Positions 7,158-14,900 of a stretch of DNA of 64,000 bases are shown piece by piece; the stretch's first letter is position 1; each line of letters begins with the position of its first letter. The position numbers and the translations under genes were made by a program. The stretch is from Paludibacteraceae bacterium. Its GTDB lineage: Bacteria; Bacteroidota; Bacteroidia; Bacteroidales; Paludibacteraceae. The notes beneath the pieces are model-generated. The model saw only the letters and a program-made list of their open reading frames with translations, was not told the origin of the DNA and did no database searches. The stretch lies in assembly GCA_017447875.1 (NCBI GenBank), contig JAFSMP010000025.1, positions 1 to 64,000 on the forward strand, given 5' to 3'.

Positions 7158-8447
7158 ATGGAGTATTACAATCGTGTTTCAGATCGCCAAATTCAAATGT
7201 TATTAGAGGCGATGGGTGCAGTATTAATCGAAGGTCCCAAATGGACTGGAAAAACAACGACTGCTGAACAGTATGCCAAATCTGTTATCAAACTACAAGA
7301 CCCTGATATGCGGGAAAACTATATGGCTTTAGCAGCAAGTCGTCCTTCGATGTTATTACATGGGGAAACACCGCGTCTCATTGATGAATGGCAGGATTTA
7401 CCTGTTCTTTGGGATGCCGTTCGCACAATGGTAGATAACCGACAAGCTGTTGGACAATTCATTCTTACCGGCTCTAATTCTGTCAAAAAAGAGCAAATTC
7501 ATCATTCCGGTACAGGACGCATCGCACGAATGAGAATGCTTCCCATGAGCCTTTGGGAGTCCCACGAAAGTAATGGCAGTATTAGTCTGAAACAACTTTT
7601 TGACTCTCCGCAAATGGATATAGAAGCCGTTAGCCAGTTGACCATCGAACAACTTATCTACGCGGCATGTCGCGGCGGATGGCCAGCGGCAGTAATAACA
7701 TCCAATCATCAGGCGGCACTTGCCATAGCACATCAATATGTTCAATCAGTATGCGACACGGATATATCCACCATAGATGATGTTCAACGCAACTCTAAAC
7801 TGACGAAGCTGATTTTGCGTTCTTATGCTCGTAATATATCCACCTTAGCAAAGACCACTATCATGTTGCAAGACGTCGTTGCTTCGGATAAAATCGAGTG
7901 CTCTCGAACCACTTACGACGAATATGTAGATGCACTAGAGCGACTCTTTGTTATCAATGACATAGATGCATGGTGCCCTGCTATTCGTAGTCGAACTGCG
8001 CTTCGCAGTGGAGCCAAACGAGCATTCTGCGATCCTTCGATTGCTGTGGCACTACTCGGCTTAACGCCGGAAGCAATGCAGATGCAATTCAAGACATTCG
8101 GCTTTATCTTTGAGCAACTATGCATCCGCGATCTGAAAGCATACACGATAGACCTCTATTCCGATGTGTCGTATTACAACGACCGTTATGGTCTTGAGGC
8201 AGATGTAGTTCTGCATCTCGGTGATGGCAGATATGCACTTATCGAATGCAAGCTTGGCAGTAGCGAGATTGAAGACGGAGCTGCACATTTGGTAAAGTTA
8301 CAGGAACTTATCCGAGAGCACAATCGTACGGAAAAGCAAATGCCTATCCGTGAACCGGATTTGCTGATAGTGCTTACCGGAGGAATGTACGGCTACCGTC
8401 GAAAAGATGGCGTATATGTCATTCCTATCGGATGTCTGAAAGATTAG
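7158..8447 (+). CDS. AAA ATPase with DUF4143 C-terminal domain
   Basis: This 429-residue protein has a P-loop (EGPKWTGKTTT, about 25-35), a Walker B-like RLIDEWQ (about 72-78) and a sensor-like FILTGSNS (about 100). The C-terminal half is the DUF4143 region, where LEADVVLHLGDG followed by ALIECKLG gives a PD-(D/E)XK-like pattern. This is the common Bacteroidetes family of single-gene AAA_14/DUF4143 ATPases, which occurs in many copies per genome and has no firm function. A frame extension to 7101 exists, but it would lie within the promoter, so ATG 7158 is chosen. The gene stands alone between inverted repeats 7003-7020 and 8456-8473. Confidence 0.88.
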   Translation: MEYYNRVSDRQIQMLLEAMGAVLIEGPKWTGKTTTAEQYAKSVIKLQDPDMRENYMALAASRPSMLLHGETPRLIDEWQDLPVLWDAVRTMVDNRQAVGQFILTGSNSVKKEQIHHSGTGRIARMRMLPMSLWESHESNGSISLKQLFDSPQMDIEAVSQLTIEQLIYAACRGGWPAAVITSNHQAALAIAHQYVQSVCDTDISTIDDVQRNSKLTKLILRSYARNISTLAKTTIMLQDVVASDKIECSRTTYDEYVDALERLFVINDIDAWCPAIRSRTALRSGAKRAFCDPSIAVALLGLTPEAMQMQFKTFGFIFEQLCIRDLKAYTIDLYSDVSYYNDRYGLEADVVLHLGDGRYALIECKLGSSEIEDGAAHLVKLQELIREHNRTEKQMPIREPDLLIVLTGGMYGYRRKDGVYVIPIGCLKD

Positions 8448-8455
8448 TTTCATCT

Positions 8456-8520
8456 CTCATTTCTCAGTATGTCAATGATCACTCCGGCTCGTTGTTAAGC
8501 AGCGAGCCGCTGCTTTTGTT
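8456..8520 (+). repeat. Right end of cassette 2 (R2) with hairpins, also a plausible terminator
   Basis: 8456-8473 is the inverted partner of 7003-7020. After ATGTCAATGATC there are two mutually exclusive hairpins. The first pairs CGGCTCG (8485-8491) with CGAGCCG (8503-8509). The second pairs AGCAGC (8498-8503) with GCTGCT (8509-8514), followed by TTTGTT. It is placed to end ATPase transcription. Confidence 0.65.
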
Positions 8521-8708
8521 ATATATCACCAACTCTCAATCAAATTAGCGATTTCGGTTGCCCATTGGTCATTGAGACACAACGAACAAAACGGATCCGG
8601 TTTTTCCCGTATCTCCCTATCCATAATTAGCTATGATCGTTTTTGTCATGGTTGTGTGTTTTTTCTGTTATTGTTCTATTTTTGCTTCTTTACAACAACT
8701 AGTGTCAT
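8521..8708. other. Non-coding spacer with the weak left end of cassette 3 (L3, about 8556-8584)
   Basis: No gene is seen. CCATTGGTCATTGAGACACA (from 8561) resembles the L1 sequence CCATTTGTCATATTGAAAAA with a 2-bp gap. It shares only TCTCAAT with its expected partner at 9122-9128, so the call is tentative. Confidence 0.35.
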
Positions 8709-8745
8709 AAAAAAACAAATTCTCAATCTTTGTGATCAAGAATTT
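8709..8745 (-). terminator. Terminator of the ATPase remnant
   Basis: AAATTCT and ATC at 8717-8728 pair with GAT and AGAATTT at 8734-8745. On the minus strand the hairpin is followed by seven Ts (8709-8715). Confidence 0.75.
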
Positions 8746-8776
8746 GTAGAGTATCTGTTATTTTCGGTGATAAATT

Positions 8777-9085
8777 TTATCGCATCAAATCCGCTAAAGT
8801 GATTTCGTTCTGTACGATGCTGCTATGAGTGTTACGTTTCAGCCCGTAACTGGTGACCAACGTTAGGCGAATGGACTTGCGGGATTCTGCATGGTTTTGA
8901 AACTGAAGAATGCGATTTTCAATCTTATTTCTCTCTGCATCATCCATCTCATATTCCGAACGGCTGAACTTCATCTCGCATATATTCACACACCTGTCCG
9001 CACGATATTCGGTTTGAGCAAACAATTTGAAGATAAATTGCTGAAATTTGTAAATTTTTATCGTTTTCAGCAATCTATTGTGCAT
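8777..9085 (-). pseudogene. C-terminal remnant of an AAA/PD-(D/E)XK ATPase gene
   Basis: The readable 102 residues correspond to only the last part of Bacteroidales archaeal-type ATPases (ATPase_2/DUF234-like). ADRCVNICEMKFSRSEYEM carries the nuclease-fold E-x-K, and SIVQNEITLADLM is the usual C-terminal ending of that family. The family is normally about 370-390 residues long, and the P-loop domain is missing. No coding continuation is visible upstream of about 9100. The gene's own terminator is still present at 8709-8745. A short expressed protein cannot be excluded, but decay is the simpler reading. Confidence 0.7.
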
Positions 9086-9120
9086 TTTTTTGCTCGCGGT
9101 TAGCCTATTACTCTACAAAT

Positions 9121-9180
9121 ATCTCAATCTGTCAAAGATCTTTTTGCCTCCGTTTTAAGCCCTGAGGCTGGGCTATATAT
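9121..9180 (+). repeat. Right end of cassette 3 (R3) with two overlapping hairpins
   Basis: TCAATCTGTCAAAGATC and the following 19 bp align to R1 and R2. GCCTC (9146-9150) pairs with GAGGC (9164-9168), and AGCCC (9158-9162) pairs with GGGCT (9170-9174). This is the same topology as R2 with changed bases. Confidence 0.6.
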
Positions 9181-9189
9181 ACATACACA

Positions 9190-9532
9190 AAAAGCGTAGA
9201 CCTCGTGTTGCTTATTCATCAACAGAGGCCTTCGCATTGCCTAAAGGGTCAAATAAACAACAGGAAACCTACGCCGATATGACAAACCGCTTACCAAAAT
9301 ACGGTAAGGCGGGGTATTATCGTCATACCCATAGGCATCTATTGGTTACTTTGCTTCTGACCCTTTTGACGAAAGTTGCGAAGTTTCTGTCGATCAAACA
9401 CAAAGCGTCAATAAACGCTATTTCAATACATTTTGAATCCCACTATCCCTCTTCCCGAAAGAAGATCGGCGTAGATAGAATCCTTAATTTGAATACATGC
9501 GCGTACACGTGTGTTGCGCTTTGCACCCAAAC
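9190..9532 (-). ncRNA. Candidate structured RNA with long-range pairing and a possible pseudoknot
   Basis: A strong minus-strand promoter (9538-9569) faces about 340 bp with no credible reading frame. Several pairings are exact: TGACCCTTT (9358-9366) with AAAGGGTCA (9243-9251); CTACGCCGAT (9269-9278) with ATCGGCGTAG (9465-9474); and GCGTAG (9194-9199) with CTACGC (9269-9274). There is a long hairpin at 9275-9322 (CGATA/TATCG, CCGC/GCGG, TTACC/GGTAA), and another at 9201-9228 followed on the minus strand, after a 7-nt gap, by five Ts. The 9243/9358 and 9194/9269 stems interleave as a pseudoknot. The 9269-9278 segment has two competing partners. I could not match it to tmRNA, RNase P, 6S or SRP RNA. 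The structure is inferred by eye. Confidence 0.35.
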
Positions 9533-9537
9533 TGGCT

Positions 9538-9569
9538 GCAAAGTTACAAAAAAAATATCAAATACGCAA
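9538..9569 (-). promoter_or_regulatory. Bacteroidetes promoter reading leftward
   Basis: TTGCGTATTTG begins at 9569 and TAACTTTGC at 9546 on the minus strand, spacing 23 nt. No protein gene begins directly downstream, which supports the RNA gene call. Confidence 0.7.
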
Positions 9570-9570
9570 G

Positions 9571-9992
9571 TTTTTTTGCATTTTTCTGCAATTTTTCTTC
9601 TTTTTGCCTCAAAATCGTCCTTTTTTCTTCCATTTCCCGGAATCATATTCCGGCATTATTAAAACTATCATTCTCATTCGCATTACGTTCGCATTACGGA
9701 CGTCCCTGCAGGGTGTTTGTTATTCTGCGCTTTTTGCACTTAAATCCGCAGGTTGCAATATTTTTGTTCGTATTTTCTAAAATCACGGGATATATACGTA
9801 GTATATATAGGGTTGGGTGGGATACACGATAGGTACTTGATACCTCCATGATTGGTTCTTTCTATCTTCTTATATTGGTTCTATATTCTATTTAGCTTCC
9901 ATTTCCGCGACCATCTCGCGACCATCCTGTACATCACTGATGGGTCGTTATCTCTCGATAATGGATCGGGAATGGACCGGCCATACACGCAC
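9571..9992. other. Non-coding stretch made largely of degenerate 11-bp repeats
   Basis: No gene is supported. TTCGCATTACG is exactly duplicated at 9677-9698. From about 9821 to 9981 the sequence can be laid out in 11-bp rows that share sub-motifs. Examples are CGCGACCATCT/CGCGACCATCC (9906-9927) and AATGGATCGGG/AATGGACCGGC (9960-9981). Confidence 0.6.
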
Positions 9993-10030
9993 AAAAAAGC
10001 GGTAATACCTTGATTACTGATATTACCGCT
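9993..10030 (-). terminator. Terminator of the higBA locus
   Basis: AGCGGTAATA (9998-10007) pairs with TATTACCGCT (10021-10030), a 10-bp stem. On the minus strand it is followed by six Ts. Confidence 0.85.
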
Positions 10031-10056
10031 TTGTATGAACTATTTCTTTTTTCTGA

Positions 10057-10368
10057 TTACAGAACAGTCAATGCTACCTTCTTACCCATCCCTGCGAAAA
10101 TCTGAAAGATGGAAGATAAGGACACATTACTATAACCGTGCTCCAATCGGGAAATAATTGTAGTAGGGGTGCCCGATTGAGCGGCTAACTCTTTTTGAGT
10201 CATACCGGCCTGAAGTCTTTGTTCCTTCAAGATCTCACCTATGCAGAATGCCTCAGCATCAGCCTCAAACTGCTCACGCTTTGTGGTGCCTCGTTTTCCA
10301 TACTCGACATCCAGCAATTGGGAGAAATCCGTGCATTGCATCAAGTCTTGTTTGTGTTGTTCAGTCAT
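10057..10368 (-). CDS. higA: HigA-type antitoxin, XRE helix-turn-helix
   Basis: This 103-residue protein has an XRE HTH at about 45-100 (LKEQRLQAGMTQKELAAQSG, then TIISRLEHGYSNVSLSSI). It is preceded by a short N-terminal helix region, which is usual for antitoxins encoded after a HigB/RelE toxin. Such antitoxins bind the toxin and repress their own promoter. Its ATG overlaps the stop of the upstream toxin frame (TAATG), the typical co-translated arrangement. The toxin gene upstream is broken, so this is now an orphan antitoxin still served by its promoter (10593-10624) and terminator (9993-10030). Confidence 0.85.
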   Translation of the reverse strand: MTEQHKQDLMQCTDFSQLLDVEYGKRGTTKREQFEADAEAFCIGEILKEQRLQAGMTQKELAAQSGTPTTIISRLEHGYSNVSLSSIFQIFAGMGKKVALTVL

Positions 10369-10581
10369 TATCGTGCCTCCTTCTCTTTAAAATATTCGTT
10401 TTTTAATCTCTCCGCCCTCGCAATTTGATTCGGTGGAGTCTTTTGGCTCTTCTTTTGAAAACCATTAAACAAAACTACCAAGTTTCCTTTGTCAAAACAG
10501 CAGAAGAGTTTGTGCGGTATAGAATGTGACGAAGTGATTGTCATAAAAGATGATTTTCCTATGGTACCGGCATATTTGCAA
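10368..10581 (-). pseudogene. higB: higB toxin pseudogene (internal deletion with frame change)
   Basis: One frame gives KIIFYDNHFVTFYTAQ, a typical N-terminus of Bacteroidetes HigB/RelE-type toxins (phage-derived Gp49-like). Directly after it, in another frame, comes LFCCFDKGNLVVLFNGFQKK and the family C-terminus ending KEKEAR at 10371. Normal members are about 110 residues long, and here roughly 40-50 codons of the middle are missing. ATG 10544 gives a 58-residue frame with only the C-terminal half. No ATG precedes the N-terminal piece; TTG 10581 is the only candidate start seen. A functional toxin is unlikely. Confidence 0.75.
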
Positions 10582-10592
10582 TGATTTTCGTT

Positions 10593-10624
10593 GCAAAATT
10601 ACAACTTTTTTACGACATACGCAA
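10593..10624 (-). promoter_or_regulatory. Bacteroidetes promoter of the higBA locus
   Basis: TTGCGTATGTC begins at 10624 and TAATTTTGC at 10601 on the minus strand, spacing 23 nt. Confidence 0.75.
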
Positions 10625-10685
10625 GTTTTTGGGAAGAAAACTTAAAATTTTCTTCATTTTGTCGCTATAATGCCTAAAAGGGCAT

Positions 10686-10716
10686 AAAAAAAAGTGTCTG
10701 CATTATTGCAGGCACT
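10686..10716 (-). terminator. Terminator overlapping the end of the CobW gene
   Basis: On the minus strand AGTGCCTGCA (10716-10707) pairs with TGCAGACACT (10702-10693), followed by Ts to 10686. The TAA stop codon of the gene (10705-10703) forms part of the 4-nt loop. Confidence 0.85.
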
Positions 10717-11920
10717 TATCGAGGGCGGAGCGGAGGGCATCGTGGTCGAGATGCTGACCGATGAAGACGAGTTTTTGCATTCGGTCGCCGTATTGGTCAT
10801 CCCAGTCGTGCCGCAGTTGGGCGTCGTCCGCCATGAGTTGCATCAGTTCTTCGCGCGGCATAGTAGCGAACCACTCTCCGGCTTTGCGGAGATTAAACTG
10901 GTGTCCTGCCTGCTCGAAGAGATAACACATGTCATACTCTTCCGCAAAATAACACATACCCTTGCAGCGGATGACATTCTTGGGCCAATGCGCCGCGACG
11001 AACTCATCGAACATCCCTAAGTCAAACGGCTTACGCGCGTAATATACATAGGTGTCGATGCCAAATTCCGCCAGATGGTCATGCCCCTCATGATCATGGT
11101 CGTGGTGATGGTGATGCTCATGCTCGTCATGATCATCATCTTCTTCATCGTCATCATCATCATGATGATGTTCATGGTGGTGACTTGCATCCTCTACCTC
11201 CCGGATCCAAGCGGCAGACGTAGCGGTGCGGTCGAAGTCAAAGAGACCGGTATGGAGGATGCGATCAAAGTCCACATCGCAGAAATTGGTCTCGATGATC
11301 TGCGCCGTAGGTTGGATACCGCGAATGATGGCTTTGATGCGCGCCAGTTCTTCGGGTGTCACCTCCGCTGCTTTATTAAGCAGGATGATATTACTGAACT
11401 CGATCTGCTCAATGACGAGTGCTGCGAGGTCCTCTTCCTTAGGAATATAATGCGCCAGCGCATCTCCTCCATCAAACTCATCGCGCAGACGCAGGGCATC
11501 TACGACCGAGCAGATACAATCCAGTGTCGGGATGGGGTCATCGGAGATGGGTACCATCTGCCGGTAAGAACAGATCGTCTGGGCGATAGGAGCGGGTTCG
11601 CAGATACCACTTGCCTCGATTACGATATAGTCGAAGGCTTTCTGCGCACACAGGTCATGGAGCTGTTGGATAAGGTCCATCTTGAGTGAGCAGCAGATAC
11701 AACCGTTCTGCAGCGCCACGAGGGAGTCATCCTGTTGGCTTACTACCCCGCCCTTCTGAATGAGCGACGCATCGATATTCACTTCACCGATATCATTGAC
11801 GATAACGGCGAAGCGAATACCTTTTTGGTTAGTCAGGATACGGTTGAGCAACGTCGTTTTGCCGCTACCCAGATAACCCGTGATTAATAAAACCGGGATG
11901 TTATTTATTGTATGCTGCAT
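10703..11920 (-). CDS. CobW/COG0523 G3E-family GTPase with histidine-rich metal-binding insert
   Basis: This 405-residue protein has a P-loop GYLGSGKTTLLNRIL (about 15-29), the metal-binding NGCICCSL motif (about 71-78), a Walker B-like region around FDYIVIEASG, and the CobW C-terminal domain. Between the GTPase and C-terminal domains (about 246-285) is a stretch of His/Asp/Glu with more than 15 histidines. Members of this family insert metals (zinc, cobalt or nickel) into client proteins using GTP. The His-rich insert suggests zinc or nickel storage or handling, but the client is unknown. The gene overlaps the end of the DUF2723 gene by 20 bp and is its operon partner. No zinc-regulator site was recognised. 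Confidence 0.9.
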   Translation of the reverse strand: MQHTINNIPVLLITGYLGSGKTTLLNRILTNQKGIRFAVIVNDIGEVNIDASLIQKGGVVSQQDDSLVALQNGCICCSLKMDLIQQLHDLCAQKAFDYIVIEASGICEPAPIAQTICSYRQMVPISDDPIPTLDCICSVVDALRLRDEFDGGDALAHYIPKEEDLAALVIEQIEFSNIILLNKAAEVTPEELARIKAIIRGIQPTAQIIETNFCDVDFDRILHTGLFDFDRTATSAAWIREVEDASHHHEHHHDDDDDEEDDDHDEHEHHHHHDHDHEGHDHLAEFGIDTYVYYARKPFDLGMFDEFVAAHWPKNVIRCKGMCYFAEEYDMCYLFEQAGHQFNLRKAGEWFATMPREELMQLMADDAQLRHDWDDQYGDRMQKLVFIGQHLDHDALRSALDKCLQ

Positions 11921-14900
11921 AGTCCGCGTAATATTTCTCTACAAAATCATTCTGTCCGTATCGTTCGCAGGTCTGCAGGACGTATCCGAGGATAGCAGAC
12001 TCCCGATCGATGGTCGATTTGATGGCATTACGTTGCGTGCGGTCGAGGGCTTGTGCAAACCGGATATACTCGACGCAGTTATTCGCCACTTTCTCCATGA
12101 TCGCCAGCGCTTTCTCGTCTTGCTTGAGCAAGAAATACATCGATGCCATCGAAGCGGAGGTGTAGTCATAGGGGATGTTATATCCCGGCAGTTGCTCTTC
12201 GGAATAGTCAAGTACCTCGAGTGCCTTGTCGCGTTGGTTCTCACGGATAAGTTGTTCCGCCAGTTGGGCGAACATCATCCGGTGGGTACGGCACATACGC
12301 ATGAGGTTCTCGTCAATATAGATACCCGGGATATTCATGTTTCCGTACGCGAACTTATGCATCATGTTGTCGTACATGAGTTCGGTATTGACGCGCGGTT
12401 GTCCGTCGCGACTGCGGGTCGGCGTGATACGATACGCCAGACCGGTAAGTTCCATATAGGGTTCGAGTCCCAGATAGTAGTCATTACCTACGGTAGCGCA
12501 GAAATACATGGGTCGTTGCCATTTGTTGGTGGACAACATCTCCATGATCATCATCTCCGAGCGCGTGTACATACGTTTCTTCTTAATGAGTATCTGCTGC
12601 CCGTCCGGCGTCTCCACGAAGAGCTGGTCGGAAGGAATATAGTTATCTCCTTCGCGGGTCTTGGTGCGCGGATCTTCGGAACGCAGGAAGTTAAACGCTT
12701 TCTCCACGGAGATGGGTTGTCCGAGACGGTTATCGACACGTGCTATCTCATTCTTACCGGGCATGAAATCCTTGTATTCCCATGAGATAGGCAGGGCCGG
12801 CGAATCGTAGTACGGACGCTTCATCTGCGAGATATACCAGTCCGTCTGCAGGTACGAGAGGTTACAAACACGGATGTCGGTACCTACCTCTTCCACCTCT
12901 TGGTTGTACCAAAGCGGGAAGGTGTCGTTGTCACCGTTCGAGAAAAGGATGGCATTGGTCTCGCAGGACTTGAGGTAGTTCGCTCCGAAGTCACGACAAC
13001 TATAACGCTGTGAACGGTCATGATCATCCCAGTTTTGAGATGCCATAAGCGCCGGAACACCTAAGCAGAAAATGAACATTATTGCTGCTACGAGCGCCTT
13101 TCCGCTTTCGGACTTGAGATAGGTATTGATCCAATCAATGAGAGCCAAAACACCGAGACCGATCCAGATACAGAAGGCATAGAAAGAGCCTGCGTACGCA
13201 TAGTCTCGTTCACGCGGTTGATACGGCGTTTGGTTAAGATATATCACGATTGCGAGGCCTGTGAGGAAGAAGAGCAGGAAGGTCAACGTGAAGTTCTTCC
13301 ATCCTTCTGCCTTACCGTCTTTATCGCGTTTGTTACATTGCCAAGCGATACCGATGATACCCAGCAGAAGCGGCAGGAAATAATAGACATTATGTCCTTT
13401 GTTCTCCTTCAGTTCGGTAGGCAGCAGACTCTGGTCTCCGAGCATTGCATTATCGATGAACGGAATACCGGAGATCCAGTTACCTTTGGTGATATCGCCA
13501 TACGACTGGATATCATTCTGCCGGCCGACGAAGTTCCACATGAAATAGCGCCAGTACATGAAGTTGACCTGGTAGCGGAAGAAGAACCGCATGTTCTCTG
13601 CGAAGGTCGGACAGTATTCCGTCTTCTGCTGACCGCAGTACTCGTAACGGACGCGTTTGCCTTTGATATCCGCCCACTCTTTATATGCGCCCACATGACT
13701 GCCCTGACCGGAGTACATACGCGGGAAGAGCATGCAGAACTGCTTCATATAGACGTAACTGTTCTTGTATCCGGTTACCACATAACGGTCTTTCTCCCCT
13801 TCTTTCTTGGGAGCCGGCGCATACTGGGCATGCCCTTTCTTCTCCACCGGGATGCAGATATTGCCTTCCACGCGCAGTTCAACCGGTGCATTGTACGTCT
13901 GACCATAGAACAAAGGTCGGTCACCGTACTGCTCGCGGTTCAGGTAATACTTGAGCGAGAAGACATTATCCGGACTGTTCTGGTCCATCGGCGTGTCCGC
14001 ATTGGAGCGGATGACAAGCGCTGCATAAGAACTGTAACCGATGAGGATGACAGTAAGCATCAGCACGGCGGTGTTTGCCCAACGCCACTCACGTTTGCGG
14101 GTGTACCATATCGCCCATGCGAGCAGAGCTACGGTGAGAACGATGGCTACCGCCAGACCCGTGTTAAACGGGCAACCGAAGCCGTTGACGAACAGCAGTT
14201 CGAACCAACCGAGTACGGTCGGATAACCCGGGATGATACCGTACAGGATCACCAGCAACACCGCACACGAGGCAAGGAAAGCGTAGAACAGTCCTTTCCA
14301 CGAGAACTCGTACCGGCGGAAATAATAAACAAGACCGATCGCAGGGATGGTCAAGAGGTTCAGCAAGTGAACACCGATACTCAGACCCATGAGGTACGCG
14401 ATAGCGATGAGCCATTTGTCACTACCCTCTTCGTCCGCCTGCTCGTCCCACTTGAGGATAAGCCAGAACACGACGGCGGTGAACAGCGACGAGGAGGCAT
14501 AGACCTCGCCTTCCACGGCCGAGAACCAGAAGGTGTCGGAGAAGGTGTACGCGAGTGCTCCTACCGCACCGGCACCGAGGATGCCGATACCTTTCCATAA
14601 CGCGTCGGGTTGCACCAGTTTTTTCGCCAGCGCCGTGATCGTCCAGAAGAGGAACAGGATCGTGAACGCGCTCGCTAATGCCGACAAGGCATTGACACAC
14701 ATCGCCACATGCGAGGTGTCCGACGCAAACAGACTAAAGAAATGCCCCATGAGCATGAAGAACGGTGCTCCGGGCGGGTGACCTACGTCCAGCTTCCAGG
14801 CGCTGGAGATGAACTCTCCGCAGTCCCAGAAAGAAGCCGTAGGCTCCATCGTAAGGAGATACGTGGCAGCTGCGATCGCAAAGACGATCCATCCGCACAG

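Noticed and set aside
9190..9532. tmRNA, RNase P RNA, 6S or SRP RNA identity for the structured segment
   Set aside because: The hallmark sequences that I know for these RNAs (tmRNA GGGGCUGA start and tag, RNase P conserved P4 bases, SRP GGAA loop) were not found.
9237..9832. Plus-strand ORFs over the structured and repeat region
   Set aside because: Residue content is Phe/Ser/Cys-rich as expected from pyrimidine-rich non-coding DNA; no start signal and no family resemblance.
13218..14600. Long plus-strand ORF opposite the DUF2723 gene
   Set aside because: Antisense shadow of a clear polytopic membrane protein; composition is Asp/Arg/His-rich without any recognisable fold.
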